A DNA stretch of 64,000 bases from Filobasidium wieringae (GCA_001600055.1 BCIV01000012.1:744474-808473); one strand, 5' to 3'. Shown: positions 26,265 through 39,058, counted from the stretch's first letter. Notes: generated by a model from the sequence alone, not told the origin. Numbers and translations: made by a program.

Positions 26265-28877
26265 TCATTCAAACCCGTCGTCCGGCAAGTCACACAGAGC
26301 TTGATCGATCGTTGCGACACAGGTGGCAAAACAGTCGTTCTCGATCTGACTCAAGGTGCTGGGAGGATGTTCTTCGTTTGCTAGTCCTTTAAATAAGGCT
26401 TCCCGGCTTGTACGGATCGTTTTGACTAGGTCCACGATCATCTTCGACCATACTCCCGACCAAGTGTAGCCGTAAGCGATCTAGTCAGAGGACGATTCAG
26501 CTCATTAACTACCACATTCAAGCGTTAGTGAATCCCGCACCTTGATGAGGTCCCCATCCCACGATGGGCGTTTGGTCTCAAATTTTGTGATCGCCAATAA
26601 GGGAGCCTGCGTGGAGGAACTCCTTAAAGCGCATCGCCAGCCCAGCTAGCGAAAACTGAAGATCAGTCGCGGACACGAAGAAGGCCGCACCAATTGCACT
26701 CACGTGCCATAATATAACATAGAGTGTAGATTCTAGGTCATCGATATATCGATGTTCAGCCAGCTGAGCAGTCACACGCGCTTGTTCAACGTCTTGAGCG
26801 AGGGCAACCCGCATTTCTGGCATGGCGTTTTCCGATAGATTCTTCAATTCCGTTATCGCTGTCGACAACGCCTTCCCACACGCTTCGCATTGCATTGACC
26901 AAATACTTTGAAACCATGGTGTAGCGGATCGCGCGTCGTCCTCGCAGAGCATTACCATATCATCCTGATCTTTTATCAATGACGACTGCCGCAGCTGTTG
27001 AAGGTATCGACTGTTCCCAAAGTCAATAATATATCCAACGACTTGGCCGGACTCGTCTCGCGTCCACATGATGTTTCCTAGATTCAAATCGCGATAATGA
27101 ATACCTTTGCTAGAGGTGTACCATAAGGACTCGAAAACACCCTTGAGTATCCGTCCGTAATCGCGCAGCCCGGCAAGGTTATCAGCGGCCTTATGGGAGA
27201 AACCCGTTGGTACTCTCTTGCCAATAGGGCCTAATGTCATGAGCGCTTGATATCGCAGATGGTCCACTGAAGCCGTTCCGACATGCTCGGTTTCCCATGG
27301 ATCAGTGATATACTCACTGAGCATTCCAACCGCTTTGGGCAGACACCCAACGATGAAAGGGGTTATAGTCGAAGCTGTGGGCTTGTTCAGGTCGAGATTG
27401 ACGGATCCCGGACTTTCGTCGTCGTGCAGGATGGTCAACATGCGACACTCGTGGTAGGCCAAGCCCTTGGGCAGGAAGACACCCTTCACGAAGGCATTTC
27501 GAAATGGACCTTCGCCTTGGGCAATACGAGTGTTGCCTAAGATAACGAGCGTGCGGTAGCCGAACAGACACTTGCGGATCTCAGCGTAGCGAAATACGGG
27601 AAGGCCTCCTTTCGATTCCGATTCCAATTCCAATTCCCAATCCCATCGCTCCTGTACCCATCTCCAATCACTTTTCTCTTCTCCTTCCTCTGTATCCCAG
27701 TTTGACGCCCTGACATTACCGCGCATGCAATGCAGTTCAAGATTAGTTAAAGGAGGGGGCCGAGACTCGTAATGCATAGTCGAGGGCGCAAGAAGAAACC
27801 CGATGGTGTCGACAATCCGTTCCGCTCGAGTTGCGTAATCATCCAACCAAGCAGGAGCAGAAGAAGCGAAGCTAAAAGCGTCTGTCTTCCATATACGCAG
27901 AGCGGTTCCAGCCAGAGTGAAGGTAAAAGATCGCCCGCTGAATGGATGATTGCGAGAGAATACTTCCTTGAAGTTACGATTGCAATCAGTCTTCGCAGCT
28001 TGAACGAGACCAGATAAGCGAATACCTTGTATGCTAGTATACGTGATACTATGTTCTTCTGTTGATCCAGATCGCCCGTACTGAAGTCAGCTGAGAGCAT
28101 CACACTTACTCCTGCTGCACATTGGATCTGGTGCCAATGTTGAACCGCTCCGCCTGTCTTTGCGCTCTCGACAATAACAAGATCCGGTTTCAGTAAGGGT
28201 TCATTCCGAGATCGTTCTCCACCGTGTCCAGCGGCAAACGTTAGAGCTGAATTGGGCTGCAAAAAAGTAGAGTCGTTGTGTGAAAATCGAAATGTAGCAT
28301 CTCCATACATCCGGCTGCTCAAAAGGTCGGTAAAAACCACAAACTTCTGGATGAACGATCTCTTGTCACCGAAATAACCATTTGAGGCGGTCGGTAGACT
28401 TGCTAAGCAACCCAGTAATGCTGCAGGCCCGGATGCGACCCAATCGATGGCGGCTTGACGATTTGACGTAAATCCCTGAGAGTAGTCGGAGTTGGAAGTT
28501 AGTGTCAACAATCTTGGGTCGAACCTCGCTTGCGACCTTTTCATCAGGTCAGCTTGATACTCTTCAAACCAAAATTTGGTTAAACGTTCAGCAGGATCTA
28601 GTTGCGTGCTGCTTGAGGGTGAAGGCACATCCAAATCCTCGAAGGTGCCGTCCAATGACGGACCGAACGGGCTAGAATCTGAGTTGTCCTGATCTGAATG
28701 ATAGCTCGGGGCTTCGTCCGGTAGCTCAGGATATCTCGCTACAAAGAGTGGGTATCTCGTCTGTAACGGCTGAGCTTTGAGCCGACCAGCGCATCTCTTG
28801 TCCATCTGTTTCGCTAAACCCTGAGGTTCTTCATAGCTGACGTGGTAATGACGAGGGTCAGTGTCCGGCTGGCTCAT
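26265..28877 (-). CDS. FunK1-type fungal protein kinase
   Basis: Fungal-specific kinase-like protein (FunK1 family, expanded in basidiomycetes). The start MSQPDTDPRHY leads into a long N-terminal domain with KPDLVIVESAKTGGAVQHWHQ. The kinase core has HYRDLNLGNIMW (HRD loop with Tyr in place of Arg-adjacent His spacing, Asp kept), IIDFGNSRYL (DFG) and DLESTLYVILWH. A 35-nt intron near 27991-28025 restores the frame TDCNRNFKEVFSRN. Two further introns link ILWH to APLLAITKFETKRPSWDGDL and then to IAYGYTWSGVWSKM, moving the stop from 26578 to 26265. This tail is required for the usual FunK1 length. Catalytic residues look present, so it may be active; partners are unknown. Confidence 0.83.
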
Positions 28878-29111
28878 GACGTACAAGCCTGTCCGAGGTG
28901 ATGATCGCTCTATCGTGAGAAGGTCCGACCGCTTGCACTCGAAGATACGACTCGACTAGCAGACTTGTGGGATCACTATGCCACGACTACGATCGACTCT
29001 GTGGATCTGTGGGATATGTATCGATATATGTGTTGCTATCGCTATTGCTATGGGCACCGCAGTAGGAACCTCAGCGGACATCGGCTACAATCAGAACAAC
29101 GTCATGTCCGC

Positions 29112-30760
29112 TCACGACCTCCCACCCTTACCCTTCGTCTGTTTCCGCGCGTCGTCAAACCGTCTAACGATGACCTCACACCTCGTCTCCCGACACAACT
29201 CTTTCGCACTCGCCTTGACCTGAGGGGAGAAAAGCATCAACCCCGCGGCTCTCTCCACCGAATCCACTGTTCCGAGATTGTATCTTTTCAGCCGGGTGTT
29301 CGCGTACATGAGGCTCGGAGCTTGATCTTACCGGGGACAGCGAAATCGGTCAATCGGGCGTTGTCAGGAATCACCGCGTTGGGCAAGACAAAGGCTCCTA
29401 TCGAGATGTCCGGACTGGACGGGTTGGTCAGAGGTAGACGTCCATTGGGAGCGGCTCGGGAGGCGAGGACGACCTTGGCGAAATGGGTTGGGACGGATAC
29501 GGCTGGGGTTTTCCCTATGACTTCGTAGCTCTATACCGAAAATCGATCGTGATATTACAGTTAGACCAATACTGACCTAGGGATGAGACGACGATTTCGG
29601 TGCATGACGTACCACTCTCCATTTCCCATCCACACCCTGAGCAGGGAGATAAAGCGGAACCCTATCAAACGATCCTCAAATCACTCCCCTCTCCCAGCCA
29701 ACGACCTCGTCCAACTCACGTGAACACATAAACATCCTCAAATCCACCCATCCCCTTCATCCCCTCGTCTCTAGGCCGGACTAATCGTCTGCACCAATCC
29801 TCCAGGTAAGCCCAATAGTGTCGATTGAAACCGTCCCCCACTTGGGGAGCGATGTTGGTCAGGTAAAAAGTCTCGTCCATCGCTCGTTGTGAGATCTCTA
29901 CGTGAGAGGAATATCGATGAGATGCGGAAGGGCAGGAAAAGGAGGAGGGAGAGACTTGCTGGCATCGGCTGCAGGAACCATATGACCCCTATCGTATCCG
30001 CTTCCCATATCTGATCGGACCAAACATTCTGTATCAGTTATCTATCCTCTCGAGTCATTCATATCCTGAAAGCATCGTAAACTTGCAGTCTTTGAGCAAA
30101 GCCCTGAATTGAACAGGTACTTCGCCATCCTCCATAAAAGTACTCTTGCTCCTATCGCCCTTTACGGGGTTATCCTGAACCTGAACGGCACGGGAAGTCC
30201 CCGCTAAAGCCGGGTCAACATCTTTAGCGGGTTGTCGATTCAGGGATGTAGGGGTTAGGTGTTCGGCAGTCTGCGAAGGTTTGGCTAGGTGAGCGAGGAG
30301 GAAGGAAGAGAGGGAGGGAAGAACGGACCCATGATGGATGTCTTAGACGACGGTCGTACGCTGCGACATAGGCTTCTCTTTTGAGAATATCCGGTATAGG
30401 CCCTGAGAACTGACGATCGTCAGTCCGGAATGCACTAGATAGCTCGACCCGCAGGGCTATTTCTCGCTTACCGGGAAATCCGTACTTGAAGACCTCGTTG
30501 GCGACATTAGAACCGGGTTGTACAGGTCGAGCGATGGGAGCTCCGTACGGGGCTGAGCTTGGGGAAGATACGAGAGGAGCGTTGGATCCGGATGCGACGA
30601 GACCGGTACTGCGATCATCACGAACGATGTGAGGCTGGGCTGGGGGTGGTGGAGGAAGAACGGAGGAGGCTGAACGCTTGTTCACGAGGGTTGCTGTGCC
30701 CAGACCAGCTGCGAGTCCTGCTACGAATATCCCTCCTCGAACGAGGTTTGATCCTGGCAT
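29112..30760 (-). CDS. NUC1: Mitochondrial nuclease NUC1 (EndoG)
   Basis: Mg-dependent DNA/RNA endonuclease of the mitochondrial intermembrane space, involved in mtDNA turnover and cell-death DNA cleavage. The N-terminus MPGSNLVRGGIFVAGLAAGL is a membrane-anchor/import segment, followed by a Pro/Ser linker. Then come VFKYGFPG|PIPDILKREAY, YDRRLRHPSW, YDRGHMVPAADA with the catalytic His of DRGH, and TFYLTNIAPQVGDGFNRHYW with the metal-binding Asn. After VYVFTGSLYLP, the C-terminal block runs through SYEVIGKTPAVSVPTHFAKV. A last intron gives FAVP|VDSVERAAGLMLF and a basic end (KGKGGRS). About six introns; complete. Confidence 0.93.
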
Positions 30761-31003
30761 GATGGTGGGAGTGTATCGATGTTGTGAGTGTTGTATGGAG
30801 GAGCGTTCGAGTAGCGGCTCAAAGGAATTTAGGACGATCTAGGAATCTCCCCGAAGTAATTTCGTAGTAGCGCTCAACACGAGAATGCATAACAATCAGC
30901 TAATCCATGCGTTCTCGATATTTCAGAGTAGTACGAAATGACACCCTACACTATCGACTCGATGATCCTCTCTCCAGCTTTTCCACAGCTAGCAACGTTC
31001 AAA
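30761..31003. promoter_or_regulatory. Shared NUC1/RIT1 divergent promoter
   Basis: Only 243 bp separate the NUC1 and RIT1 start codons, so both promoters must lie here or overlap. An alternative upstream RIT1 ATG at 30938 would shorten it further. No clear TATA box was seen. Confidence 0.5.
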
Positions 31004-32752
31004 ATGACCACACTCACTCCATTCAACAACTCGACAACGGAAAACAAAGAGATCTACCGCCAGCTACGCAAGAACACGTCCACCCACGATATCTACAACC
31101 GACTCCATTCCATCAACCGTGACCTCGACTTTGTCCAGAAAGTAGCCGAGGAATGGTACCTCTCTCAATTCAGAGTGTTGGCTAATCAGAGATGTGGGAC
31201 CTGGTACGCCGATCCTCTCGTGAGCAACAAATCATTCCCAAGTCCATGAGGGGAAGCATCATCGACGAGCGAAATCCCTTCTCTTTCAGTAGAAAACGAC
31301 TTCTTCCTCCTCCACCTATGCCTACTTCAAATCGACCGATGGACATACGAACGCCTGGTCCTTCTCCATCCGGAGGGCTAATCTGGGATTGGTCCAGTTC
31401 GCCATGGACGAAGGTGGATTTGTTATCGTCGATTCCACTAGGAGGGGAAAACGAATGCCTGATGCATTGAGTAAGACGATACCCATTTGGTGAGTCTGAC
31501 CGTCCTGGCGAGTCTCTACCAGAACGACGAGGAGTCCTGACAGTCATATTCACAGGTGCACAGTGATCAATCGAGCCACCTTGAGGTTGAATCCCGACTT
31601 GCAAACAGAGGGATGGAACACCAACCTCTACACCCCACCCAACATCGTCTCCGCCCAGGAAAAGAGTCAGATCGAGGAGAAGATCGATACCTGGGTCCAA
31701 GAACTTCTCGTAAATCCCTCTCCCTATCTGTCCTATCCGATCCGGTCGACTGAACCGGAGTCTTTTCTGACGAACACGGATAGTCTTCTAGCTTGACGAT
31801 CCCTAAGCTCGACCGACCGCTACGACCCATCTTCATTCACCCCGGTACGACTTTTCCCCCGACCGTTCCTCTCCCTCGGGAAACCATGAAGCCGGAATAT
31901 ATCCCGATCATATGTCTTTCCGCATCGACGTTCATCCCTCATGGAGGACCGGAGACCGTGCGGGATTCGTTCGGAGCGTTCGAGTATGTACAGGGGAGCG
32001 GGGACGATGATGAGCTCTGGGGCAAGGGGTTGAAACCGGCTCATTTCTTTGAGAATCGGGAGACCTTGCTTGGAGCGGCGAAGGAGGAGTTACCCGGGGT
32101 TGTCGACAGGGTTTTAGGAGAGGTGGGGAACGGGGGTCCGGCTGCGATGAAGGGGTTGGAGAGTTGGGTACAGGTACCGCAGGGATCGGGGATTTGGTTA
32201 GGGACGACGGGGGCTGGCGATTTACCCGCTCTGGAAAGGGGTTTTGGGGTTGTTACTTTTATCCGATCTGATTCGCCGGGCTTGGAACTCGGTCGGATAG
32301 AGGGGAGTAGTCCGGTCATCGAAGAACTCGTCATACGGTTACAAGAAGGGAAGAGGAAGAAATCGGATTTAGGATTCTCCACTCAGGTCTTACCGCCCGT
32401 CGTAGAGTTTGCCGATCGGATGAGAGCTCAGGGGAAGGACGTGGTGGTCAGGGATTGGGATGGGAAGAGTTTGAGCGTCGGGGTGGCCGTCGTCCTGTGT
32501 TGGAGGTGGATTGGGGATGATGGCGCTCCTCGATCTGATTTGGGCAGTCGGCTGGTCGGTCAGTATCGCATGGGGTTCGAGAACGAGTTGCTTTCGAACT
32601 GATCGGGAGTCTCATCTACCATGTGCACAGCTACGAAGGAGGATATGAGGAAACGCCTCGAGTGGGTTCTGAACTTGAGACAAGGAGCCAATCCGAGTCG
32701 ATTGGTATTGAAATCGATCAACGAGTATACGATGTCGGCACTGTACAAGTAG
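31004..32752 (+). CDS. RIT1: Initiator-tRNA A64 2'-O-ribosylphosphate transferase
   Basis: Modifies A64 of initiator tRNA-Met, which keeps it out of elongation. The start at 31004 (TTCAAAATG, MTTLTPFNNSTTENK) is preferred over an in-frame ATG at 30938. The blocks are HSINRDLDFVQKVAEEW, RCGTWYADPL|, YFKSTDGHTNAWSFSIRRAN, GFVIVDSTRRGKRMPDALSK and TIPIWCTVINRA, the RIT1 signature region. They are followed by a long middle domain. Reading straight through would stop at 32602, but an 84-nt intron (32547-32630) leads to TTKEDMRKRLEWVLNLRQ and ANPSRLVLKSINEYTM, the conserved RIT1 C-terminus. Four or so introns. Confidence 0.92.
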
Positions 32753-33006
32753 CAAGTAGGTAGGTAGGTAGGAGATGGTTATGATGTTACCCATGTGATT
32801 GGTGGGACGAGTCACGTGATGTGAACAGACCGAGATCAGTCCGTCCGTCCGTCCGGTCGGGTGATTGATGCCCCGTGGGGTCTGGTGTGTCTCGGTCGAT
32901 AACTCGGCTCACCCGTGACCTCGAACGAGCGAACCTTGTGATAAATCCTGGTCGGCGCCAACTCGAACACGCCAAAGAATTCGATTCGACTACGACGACA
33001 TCGACC

Positions 33007-35776
33007 ATGAAATTCACTGAGGGCGTATGGTATGGCAAGGAAGACGTCGACGTCGTGTCGGCACAGGAAGTCGGGAAACTGCAGCTCGACTGCTTGGCCC
33101 GCCCTTACTACCCTTCCCTGAGCGATGCTCTCCCGCAGTTCCACGATCAGATCGATCAGGATGAACTCCAATCACAAGCGATGAGGGTCTTGTTCCATAC
33201 CCGGCCTGTCAAGACTAGAGGCGATACGCTTAATAAACCGACGTTGACTACGACCATCTCTTCACCTTGCGCGGGGATCATACAGGTCGAGACGAAACAT
33301 TTCGCCGCGAGACCTGCTTTACCGGAACCACGAGTGGTCTTGTTCCCTGGCGGAGGTGACCTGTCTGAAAAACCGAAGAAGATCGTCTTCCACAACAAAG
33401 GAGGGCGGAATGAACAGCCTTCACTCGTCAGTCTTTATTCGGACGAGGGGCAGTCCCGAGTAGACCTGGATTTAGGTAAAGGAGAATTCGGGATTAAATT
33501 CTACGGATCGAGCTCTTCTGATAACAAGAGCAACCCGGGAAAACCACTCACCGAGATCCGATCGGATTCCCTCTCCTGGGTGTTGGACAAGGATGTTTCC
33601 CCCAAAGCGGCTGTGAGGGAGAACGCCGTGACGACCATCAGCGACCCTTATCATCGTCCCCCGCCCTCCAGGAGGCAGGGGTATATGAAGGTCGCTCTTA
33701 ACCTCGCGGTGGGAGAAAAGGTTTACGGGTTAGGGGAACGGTTTGGACCGTTCATCAAGAACGGACAGACTGTTGAGTTGTCTAATGAAGACGGTGGGAC
33801 CAGTAGCTCCGCAGGTGAGTGATACGCTTGTCACCATGTACTTGATCGACACCTGATGAACCTTCTCTCTACGATCAGCTTACAAGAATATAGCGTTCTA
33901 CATGACAAATCGCGGATACGGCGTGTACTACGATCATACGGACCACGTTTCGGTGGAAGTACAGTCGGACATCATGACCAAAGTCCAAGCGTCGGTTCCT
34001 GGCGAGACGATCCGATTCTATCTCATCGCGGGCTCGACGCCTAAAGAGATCCTCACCCGGTATACGCTTCTCACGGGAAGAGCCCCTTTACCTCCCGATT
34101 GGTCTTACGGGCTCTGGTTATCCACCTCGTTCTTGACTTCGTATGATGAAGGGACGGTGACGAAGTTCGTCCAGGGGATGCAGGATAGGGATATCCCGCT
34201 TCACGTCTTTCATTTCGATTGTTTCTGGATGCCCGCTCATGCTTGGTGCAACTTCACCTTTGATCCGGAATTCTTCCCCGACCCGGCTGGGTTCTTGGGG
34301 AGATTACATGAGAGAGGGTTGAAGGTTTGTGTTTGGATAAACCCTTATATCGGGCAGGAATCGAGATTGTTCGCAGAGGGGGACGAAGCGGGATATTTCT
34401 TGAAACGCACCGATGGGCAGGTTTGGCAGACGGACGATTGGCAAGCCGGTATGGCTTTGGTGGACTTTACCAATCCGAAGGGGATGGAGTGGTACAAGAA
34501 CGAGTTGAGAGGGTTGGTCAGGCTCGGTGTTGATTGTTTCAAGACGGATTTCGGGGAGAGGATCCCCACTGAGGGAGTGGTCTATCACGATGGAAGCAAC
34601 CCCAGGGCCATGCATAACTACTAGTAAGTGGTCGTTCGATCGCTGTGGGAACTACCTTGTTTACCTACCGTCACTTGCAGCACTCAGTTGTACAATAAAG
34701 CGGTCTGGGACGTCCTTGTCGAAGAGAAGGGCGCGGATCAAGCATGCCTGTTCGCTCGATCCGCCGTTGCGGGTGGTCAGACGCTTCCCGTTCATTGGGG
34801 TGGCGATTGCGATCAGGAATGGACCGGGATGGCCGAAACCATACGTGGAGGACTCTCCTTGTCCTTGAGCGGGTTCGGGTATTTCTCCCATGATATCGCT
34901 GGGTTCAAGGCGGAAGGGAAGAACAGCTCGGTACATAAGGGCAGGAAGAACGAGGCGGCTATCTAGTGAGTATCCCGCGATCACAGAGGTCAGTCGTGCA
35001 CATCACTCACAGGTTCGGATAGCAAACGATGGGTCCAGTTCGGCCTTCTTTCCTCCCATTCGCGCTTGCACGGATCTGATACGTACAGGGTCCCTTGGAT
35101 GTTTGACGATGAATCGTCCGTGATCTTGTCCAAGTTCACAAAGCTCAAGAACAGATTGGAACCCTATCTGACGACGCTTTCCATTGAAGACGTCGTTAAA
35201 CATGGACATCCGATCATGCGAGCCACTTTTCTGGAATTCCCTGACGATCCGGTAGCCTGGATGCTTGACCAGCAATACATGCTTGGTCATGCGTTGTTGG
35301 TGGCGCCGATATTCGACGATAGAGAAGTGGAGTACTATGTGCCGCGAGGATCGTGGGTGAACGTTTTGACCGGGGCGCTGGTGACTGGTTCAGGATTCGT
35401 CACTGAGACCCACTCGTTCTCGACTCTGCCGCTTTTGTTGCGTCAGGATACTGGACTGATCATTGGGAGGGAAGGTCATACCGTATTAGACAGAATCTCG
35501 GATCCCAACAAGGGTTTCACAGTAGTCATCGGAAGTAACAGTGACGAGAACTTTGAGATCACCGCTTCCCTAAGGGACGGTTCCCGTATCGCAGCCCAGG
35601 TGACGGTCGACAAAGATGATAATGCAAATACTACAAGTTTGACAGTCATGATCACCAACGACGCATCGAAGGAGGTGCCATGGGAGGTCTTGGTGGTTGG
35701 GAACGGCAGCAGTCTCGATGAGCCAAGGCAACTCTTTTCTCCCACCGGGCCCGGTACATGTAACATATGCCTGTGA
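33007..35776 (+). CDS. GH31 alpha-xylosidase/alpha-glucosidase (YicI-type)
   Basis: Glycoside hydrolase family 31, releasing alpha-linked xylose or glucose from oligosaccharides. Four exons: 33007-33814, 33879-34623, 34681-34965 and 35023-35776. The N-terminal beta-sandwich includes EKVYGLGERFGPFIKNGQ and IAFYMTNRGYGVYYDHTDHV. The catalytic barrel has SYGLWLSTSFLTSYDEGTV, HVFHFDCFWMPAHAWC, VCVWINPYIGQESRLF and CFKTDFGERIP, whose Asp is the nucleophile. HWGGDCDQEW carries the acid/base Asp. The FDCFWM and KTDFGE wording is that of bacterial YicI-type alpha-xylosidases rather than lysosomal-type glucosidases. No signal peptide, so probably cytosolic. Complete C-terminus. Confidence 0.94.
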
Positions 35777-36860
35777 AAGGTATGACAAGACGATGGAAGG
35801 AACATGCCGAAAATATCACGAAGCTCTAATTAAGATCAGTCGCACGATGTATGTAAATCGAAAGAATCCGAAATGAATTGAATCTGTCCTGTCCGCCCCG
35901 TAACTGTCAATGCAAGCTAGAGTGTGCCAATACCATCCATTGTCGAGCTCTTGGACGGAGTGATTGTAGAGCGATTTGGCATCTGAAACGAGTAATATCC
36001 CTTTCTCTACTTCAAGCTACATACACTGGGGTAGATGGCCTGTCGCATGATCGCTTTGGCTTGCCAGTTGGAGAGAGATTTCGTCGTCCTTCGATAGTAT
36101 TCAGGCCAATCATATGGACTGAGGACCTTAATGATGGGCTGGATTTGCATAGTGATTGGATATGGTTCAGTCAGGAAAACGACTTTGATAATGGATGTGG
36201 GCTGTGAATCATTCTTCATTTGCAAATCGTTTCGAAGGGGTCGAGTAAGGACATCAATCCTGTATGCGTCTCGAGCTTCTCCATTTTTGACGTCTTTGAC
36301 ATATAAGGATAGTCAATACTGAACAGCGTCAGGAAGTAGCACCTCCACGCTCGTCTAGATACCTGTGAAGGGGGTTGATATGATCAGAGGGTTAGAGGTT
36401 TACACGATTTCTCGAGCATGGATGTGATTGACGGGAGTGACTTCTGTATTCGAGATTTGGTGGGCATCAGGATGGTCGATAGGAATGGAGAAAGTGACTT
36501 CTTCTTGCTCGAATCACTTATCCGGAAATCAATCGCTCATTAGCGCGCGCCTGTCTCATTCCGACGATGATGCGTCGGTACTGAACGTCCGATGGAACTG
36601 ATGGCAATATGTGAGTGTAAAGCTTTAATCGAAATGATTCGATGGATGAACTCATCTGTGTCAACGTGCGTCAGGTTCAGGAATCTGGGACGACTTGATG
36701 AGCGCCGCTCGATGATAAAGTATAGAAGAGCTCCAAATGTGGCGATCTTCGACACTCCCACAGATGAACGACACTTTGAATCTAAATCCAAAACCAAACC
36801 CAGATCCACCGACGTTCGACCGATTGAAATCATGCTTTCCTAACTGATCTCTCTTCGCAG
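35777..36860. other. 1.1-kb stretch without a recognisable gene
   Basis: Holds the GH31 3' UTR on the left. Only short frames are present, none with a motif or splice partners. Confidence 0.45.
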
Positions 36861-37937
36861 TCAAGATTGACTGGTCATCTCTTCACAACAGTCTTGCCGC
36901 CCCAGTCGCCCCTCTAGCCTTGAACGGTTCCGTATCCAGCCTGTAATCTGCCAAGTATACCGACGATCAAGGTAATCCCGTCCTCCGCGGACCGCGTAAG
37001 GCAACAACATCAACTCAAACTTTGATGGAATCTTGTGAACGAAGTCATTGGAGCGGAGGACAACGCGATCGCTGAGATCCTTCGATCGGAACAACACCTT
37101 TGGTATCCACTTTAGCCGATGGAGGAGTCTCTCTGTATTGACTGACCAATACTTGAACGACTCGGCACGTCCTGTGCTCAAACGGGTGGTATTCGTCAAC
37201 GTGACTTGAGGGAGACTGAATTGACTCGTCAGTAATCCAGCAACCTCAACGCAAATATACCCTCAGTACATGTTGCGCGGCCCTTTCCAGTGCAGTCTCT
37301 GGACAGAGTGCCAGTAGTATCGTCCAAGCCTGTCGTGCGCAGGCGAACTACGCGTGCGCTCGCTCCCTATCACAGCAAGGAGGAGGTCGATAGGATTCCC
37401 TGGATGTGCTAAATTCGAGGGAAGTACTTCTTCTTGGCATCTATTTAGTTTGGATGCTGGTAGAAGTGTAGGCCAGAACATTTCTTCGAGCCTTTTCTGA
37501 TTGATACAGAGAAGATGGCAGTTTATCTACCATTTGCTGCTCAAAGTCATCGTCATTTCTCTATATTCTTTACTGCAGAAGATGAAGCTATCCATCAGAG
37601 TATCCCATATCTGGACTGGAATCAAGGCATTGGTCAGCTTAAATTGTTTTAGGTGTTTGCTGATATTGTTGGAATTGGTCTTGAGGCTTGGGACACTCAA
37701 GATGTCGATCACCTCAACCTCGGACAAGCAATCTAACTGAACAGGCCTAAATACTCCCGAGGCAAATGGTAGGAGAGCAGTGATGATATCTGTCATTCCG
37801 TTGTTCATTTGACCATGGGTGAGCGATTGCTCAGATGTGGCTTTAATCACGGGTAGCGAACAGGAAAACGAACGAGAAATGACAGACCAGTCGCCACAGA
37901 CGAAATTGGACCCGCTTGAGAGACAAAACTGACTCAA
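36861..37937 (-). pseudogene. Possible broken hypothetical gene
   Basis: Several protein-like minus-strand blocks lie in different frames: MTDIITALLPFASGVFRPVQ and IPVQIWDTLMDSFIFC (about 37580-37800), FEQQMVDKLPSSLYQSEKAR just downstream, NPIDLLLAVIGSERTRSS (about 37340-37390) and KIPSKFELMLLPYAVRGGRD (about 36980-37030). The first two blocks are only about 15 nt apart in different frames, too close for an intron, which suggests a frameshift. I do not recognise the family. It could also be a chance assembly of open frames. Confidence 0.28.
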
Positions 37938-38034
37938 TCAGTACCCGAACGTATCACTAAACCCACGCACGTGACAATCGAATACGACTCATTGATAATC
38001 ATATCATACAACCGACCAAACCACGCTGTCCAAC

Positions 38035-39058
38035 TTAACCGAATCCTCTCCCCGGGAACTGCCCTGGTATTCTCCCGCCCTCCTCAACACTGACCAACTC
38101 CGCGCTGCTCCTCCCCAGTACGGGCGTCGAGCCTCCGAAAGAAGGGACCGGATCTTCCGGTGAGGGGTTGGTTAGGATGGTATAGAGGAGAGTGGGGAGG
38201 TGGGGGATGTGGAATATGAATGGGGCCGTTGAGGATGAGGTTGAGTTTGATTGAGGGTAGGGTGATTCTGAATGAACGGAGGTTGTGGTGGAATAGGAAA
38301 AGGGGGGATCGTCAGCTGAAGAGCGGAAGGAAATGGAGTTGTGTGGATGGGTAGGGAGAGGATGTTCATTGGTTTTATATAAGGAAATGAGATGCAGGGG
38401 GGTGGGAGAAGGAGGAACTCACGTTGTAGTAAAGCTTCACGTTCGAGCTCGTCTTCCTCATCTAAATTGATCGTGTTATTCTCCCTCGTCTCGTACTCCT
38501 CATCCGCATCTTCATCCTCATCGAGATCTTTCGATCGGGATCTTCTCGAATTGTTGGAAGGTGGTAAGAGTTTATCGACTCCTCCTAATGGGACGGGATC
38601 GGCGAGGTAGGCGATGTAGAGTGTGATGATTTGATATAGAAAGATGAAAGCGTCTATGAGGATGATTTGAGTGTAGCTTGCTCTGTTTTCTATAATTGAA
38701 AATCGTTTAGAGATATGAAGCAATGAGATTGAGAGGATGAGGACGTACTGATCCCGACGAAATCTAGGACCAGGCCTTTATCCATATCGACCGATTCATC
38801 CAGCATGTGAAGGAAGATCGCGAGAAGATTGCTTCCCGTTACACCCAGAGCTAGCATGAATAGGGAAAACGAGGGATGGGCTATTCTGGGGGTAGACATT
38901 CCTGGTAGACAGACAAGGTCGATGTTAGCTACTTTGTCTAGCTGTCCACGCTGCGACCGCTACTCACTCGTCTGAGTAACTATCCTGAGCATGAAAGCGG
39001 TCACGTTCGGGGCGATCAGGTGCTGATAGAGACAAACGGGTCCGATCACGGAGAGCAT
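38035..39058 (-). CDS. DUF1746 membrane protein, Dsc4-like
   Basis: Multi-pass membrane protein with the DUF1746 pattern. VTAFMLRIVTQ, FSLFMLALGVTGSNLLAIFL and the hallmark block GLVLDFVG|NRASYTQIILIDAFIF, then YQIITLYIAYL. DUF1746 occurs in Dsc4 of the fission-yeast Golgi Dsc E3 ubiquitin ligase that activates SREBP, so a role in membrane-protein degradation or sterol sensing is likely but inferred. A long acidic loop (DLDEDEDADEEYETRENN) follows. An intron ending near 38320 links LLQ to a Ser/Pro-rich tail that finishes EEGGRIPGQFPGRGFG. The ATG at 39058 directly follows an AG, so an upstream coding exon is possible. Confidence 0.68.

Noticed and set aside
27747..27990. Hydrophobic extension (LLLLLLGWM) in the FunK1 N-terminal frame
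   Set aside because: It is the out-of-frame reading past a 35-nt intron; the spliced frame matches the kinase family instead.
32756..32856. GTAG and GTCC tetranucleotide microsatellites after RIT1
   Set aside because: Four copies each; ordinary simple repeats in an intergenic gap.
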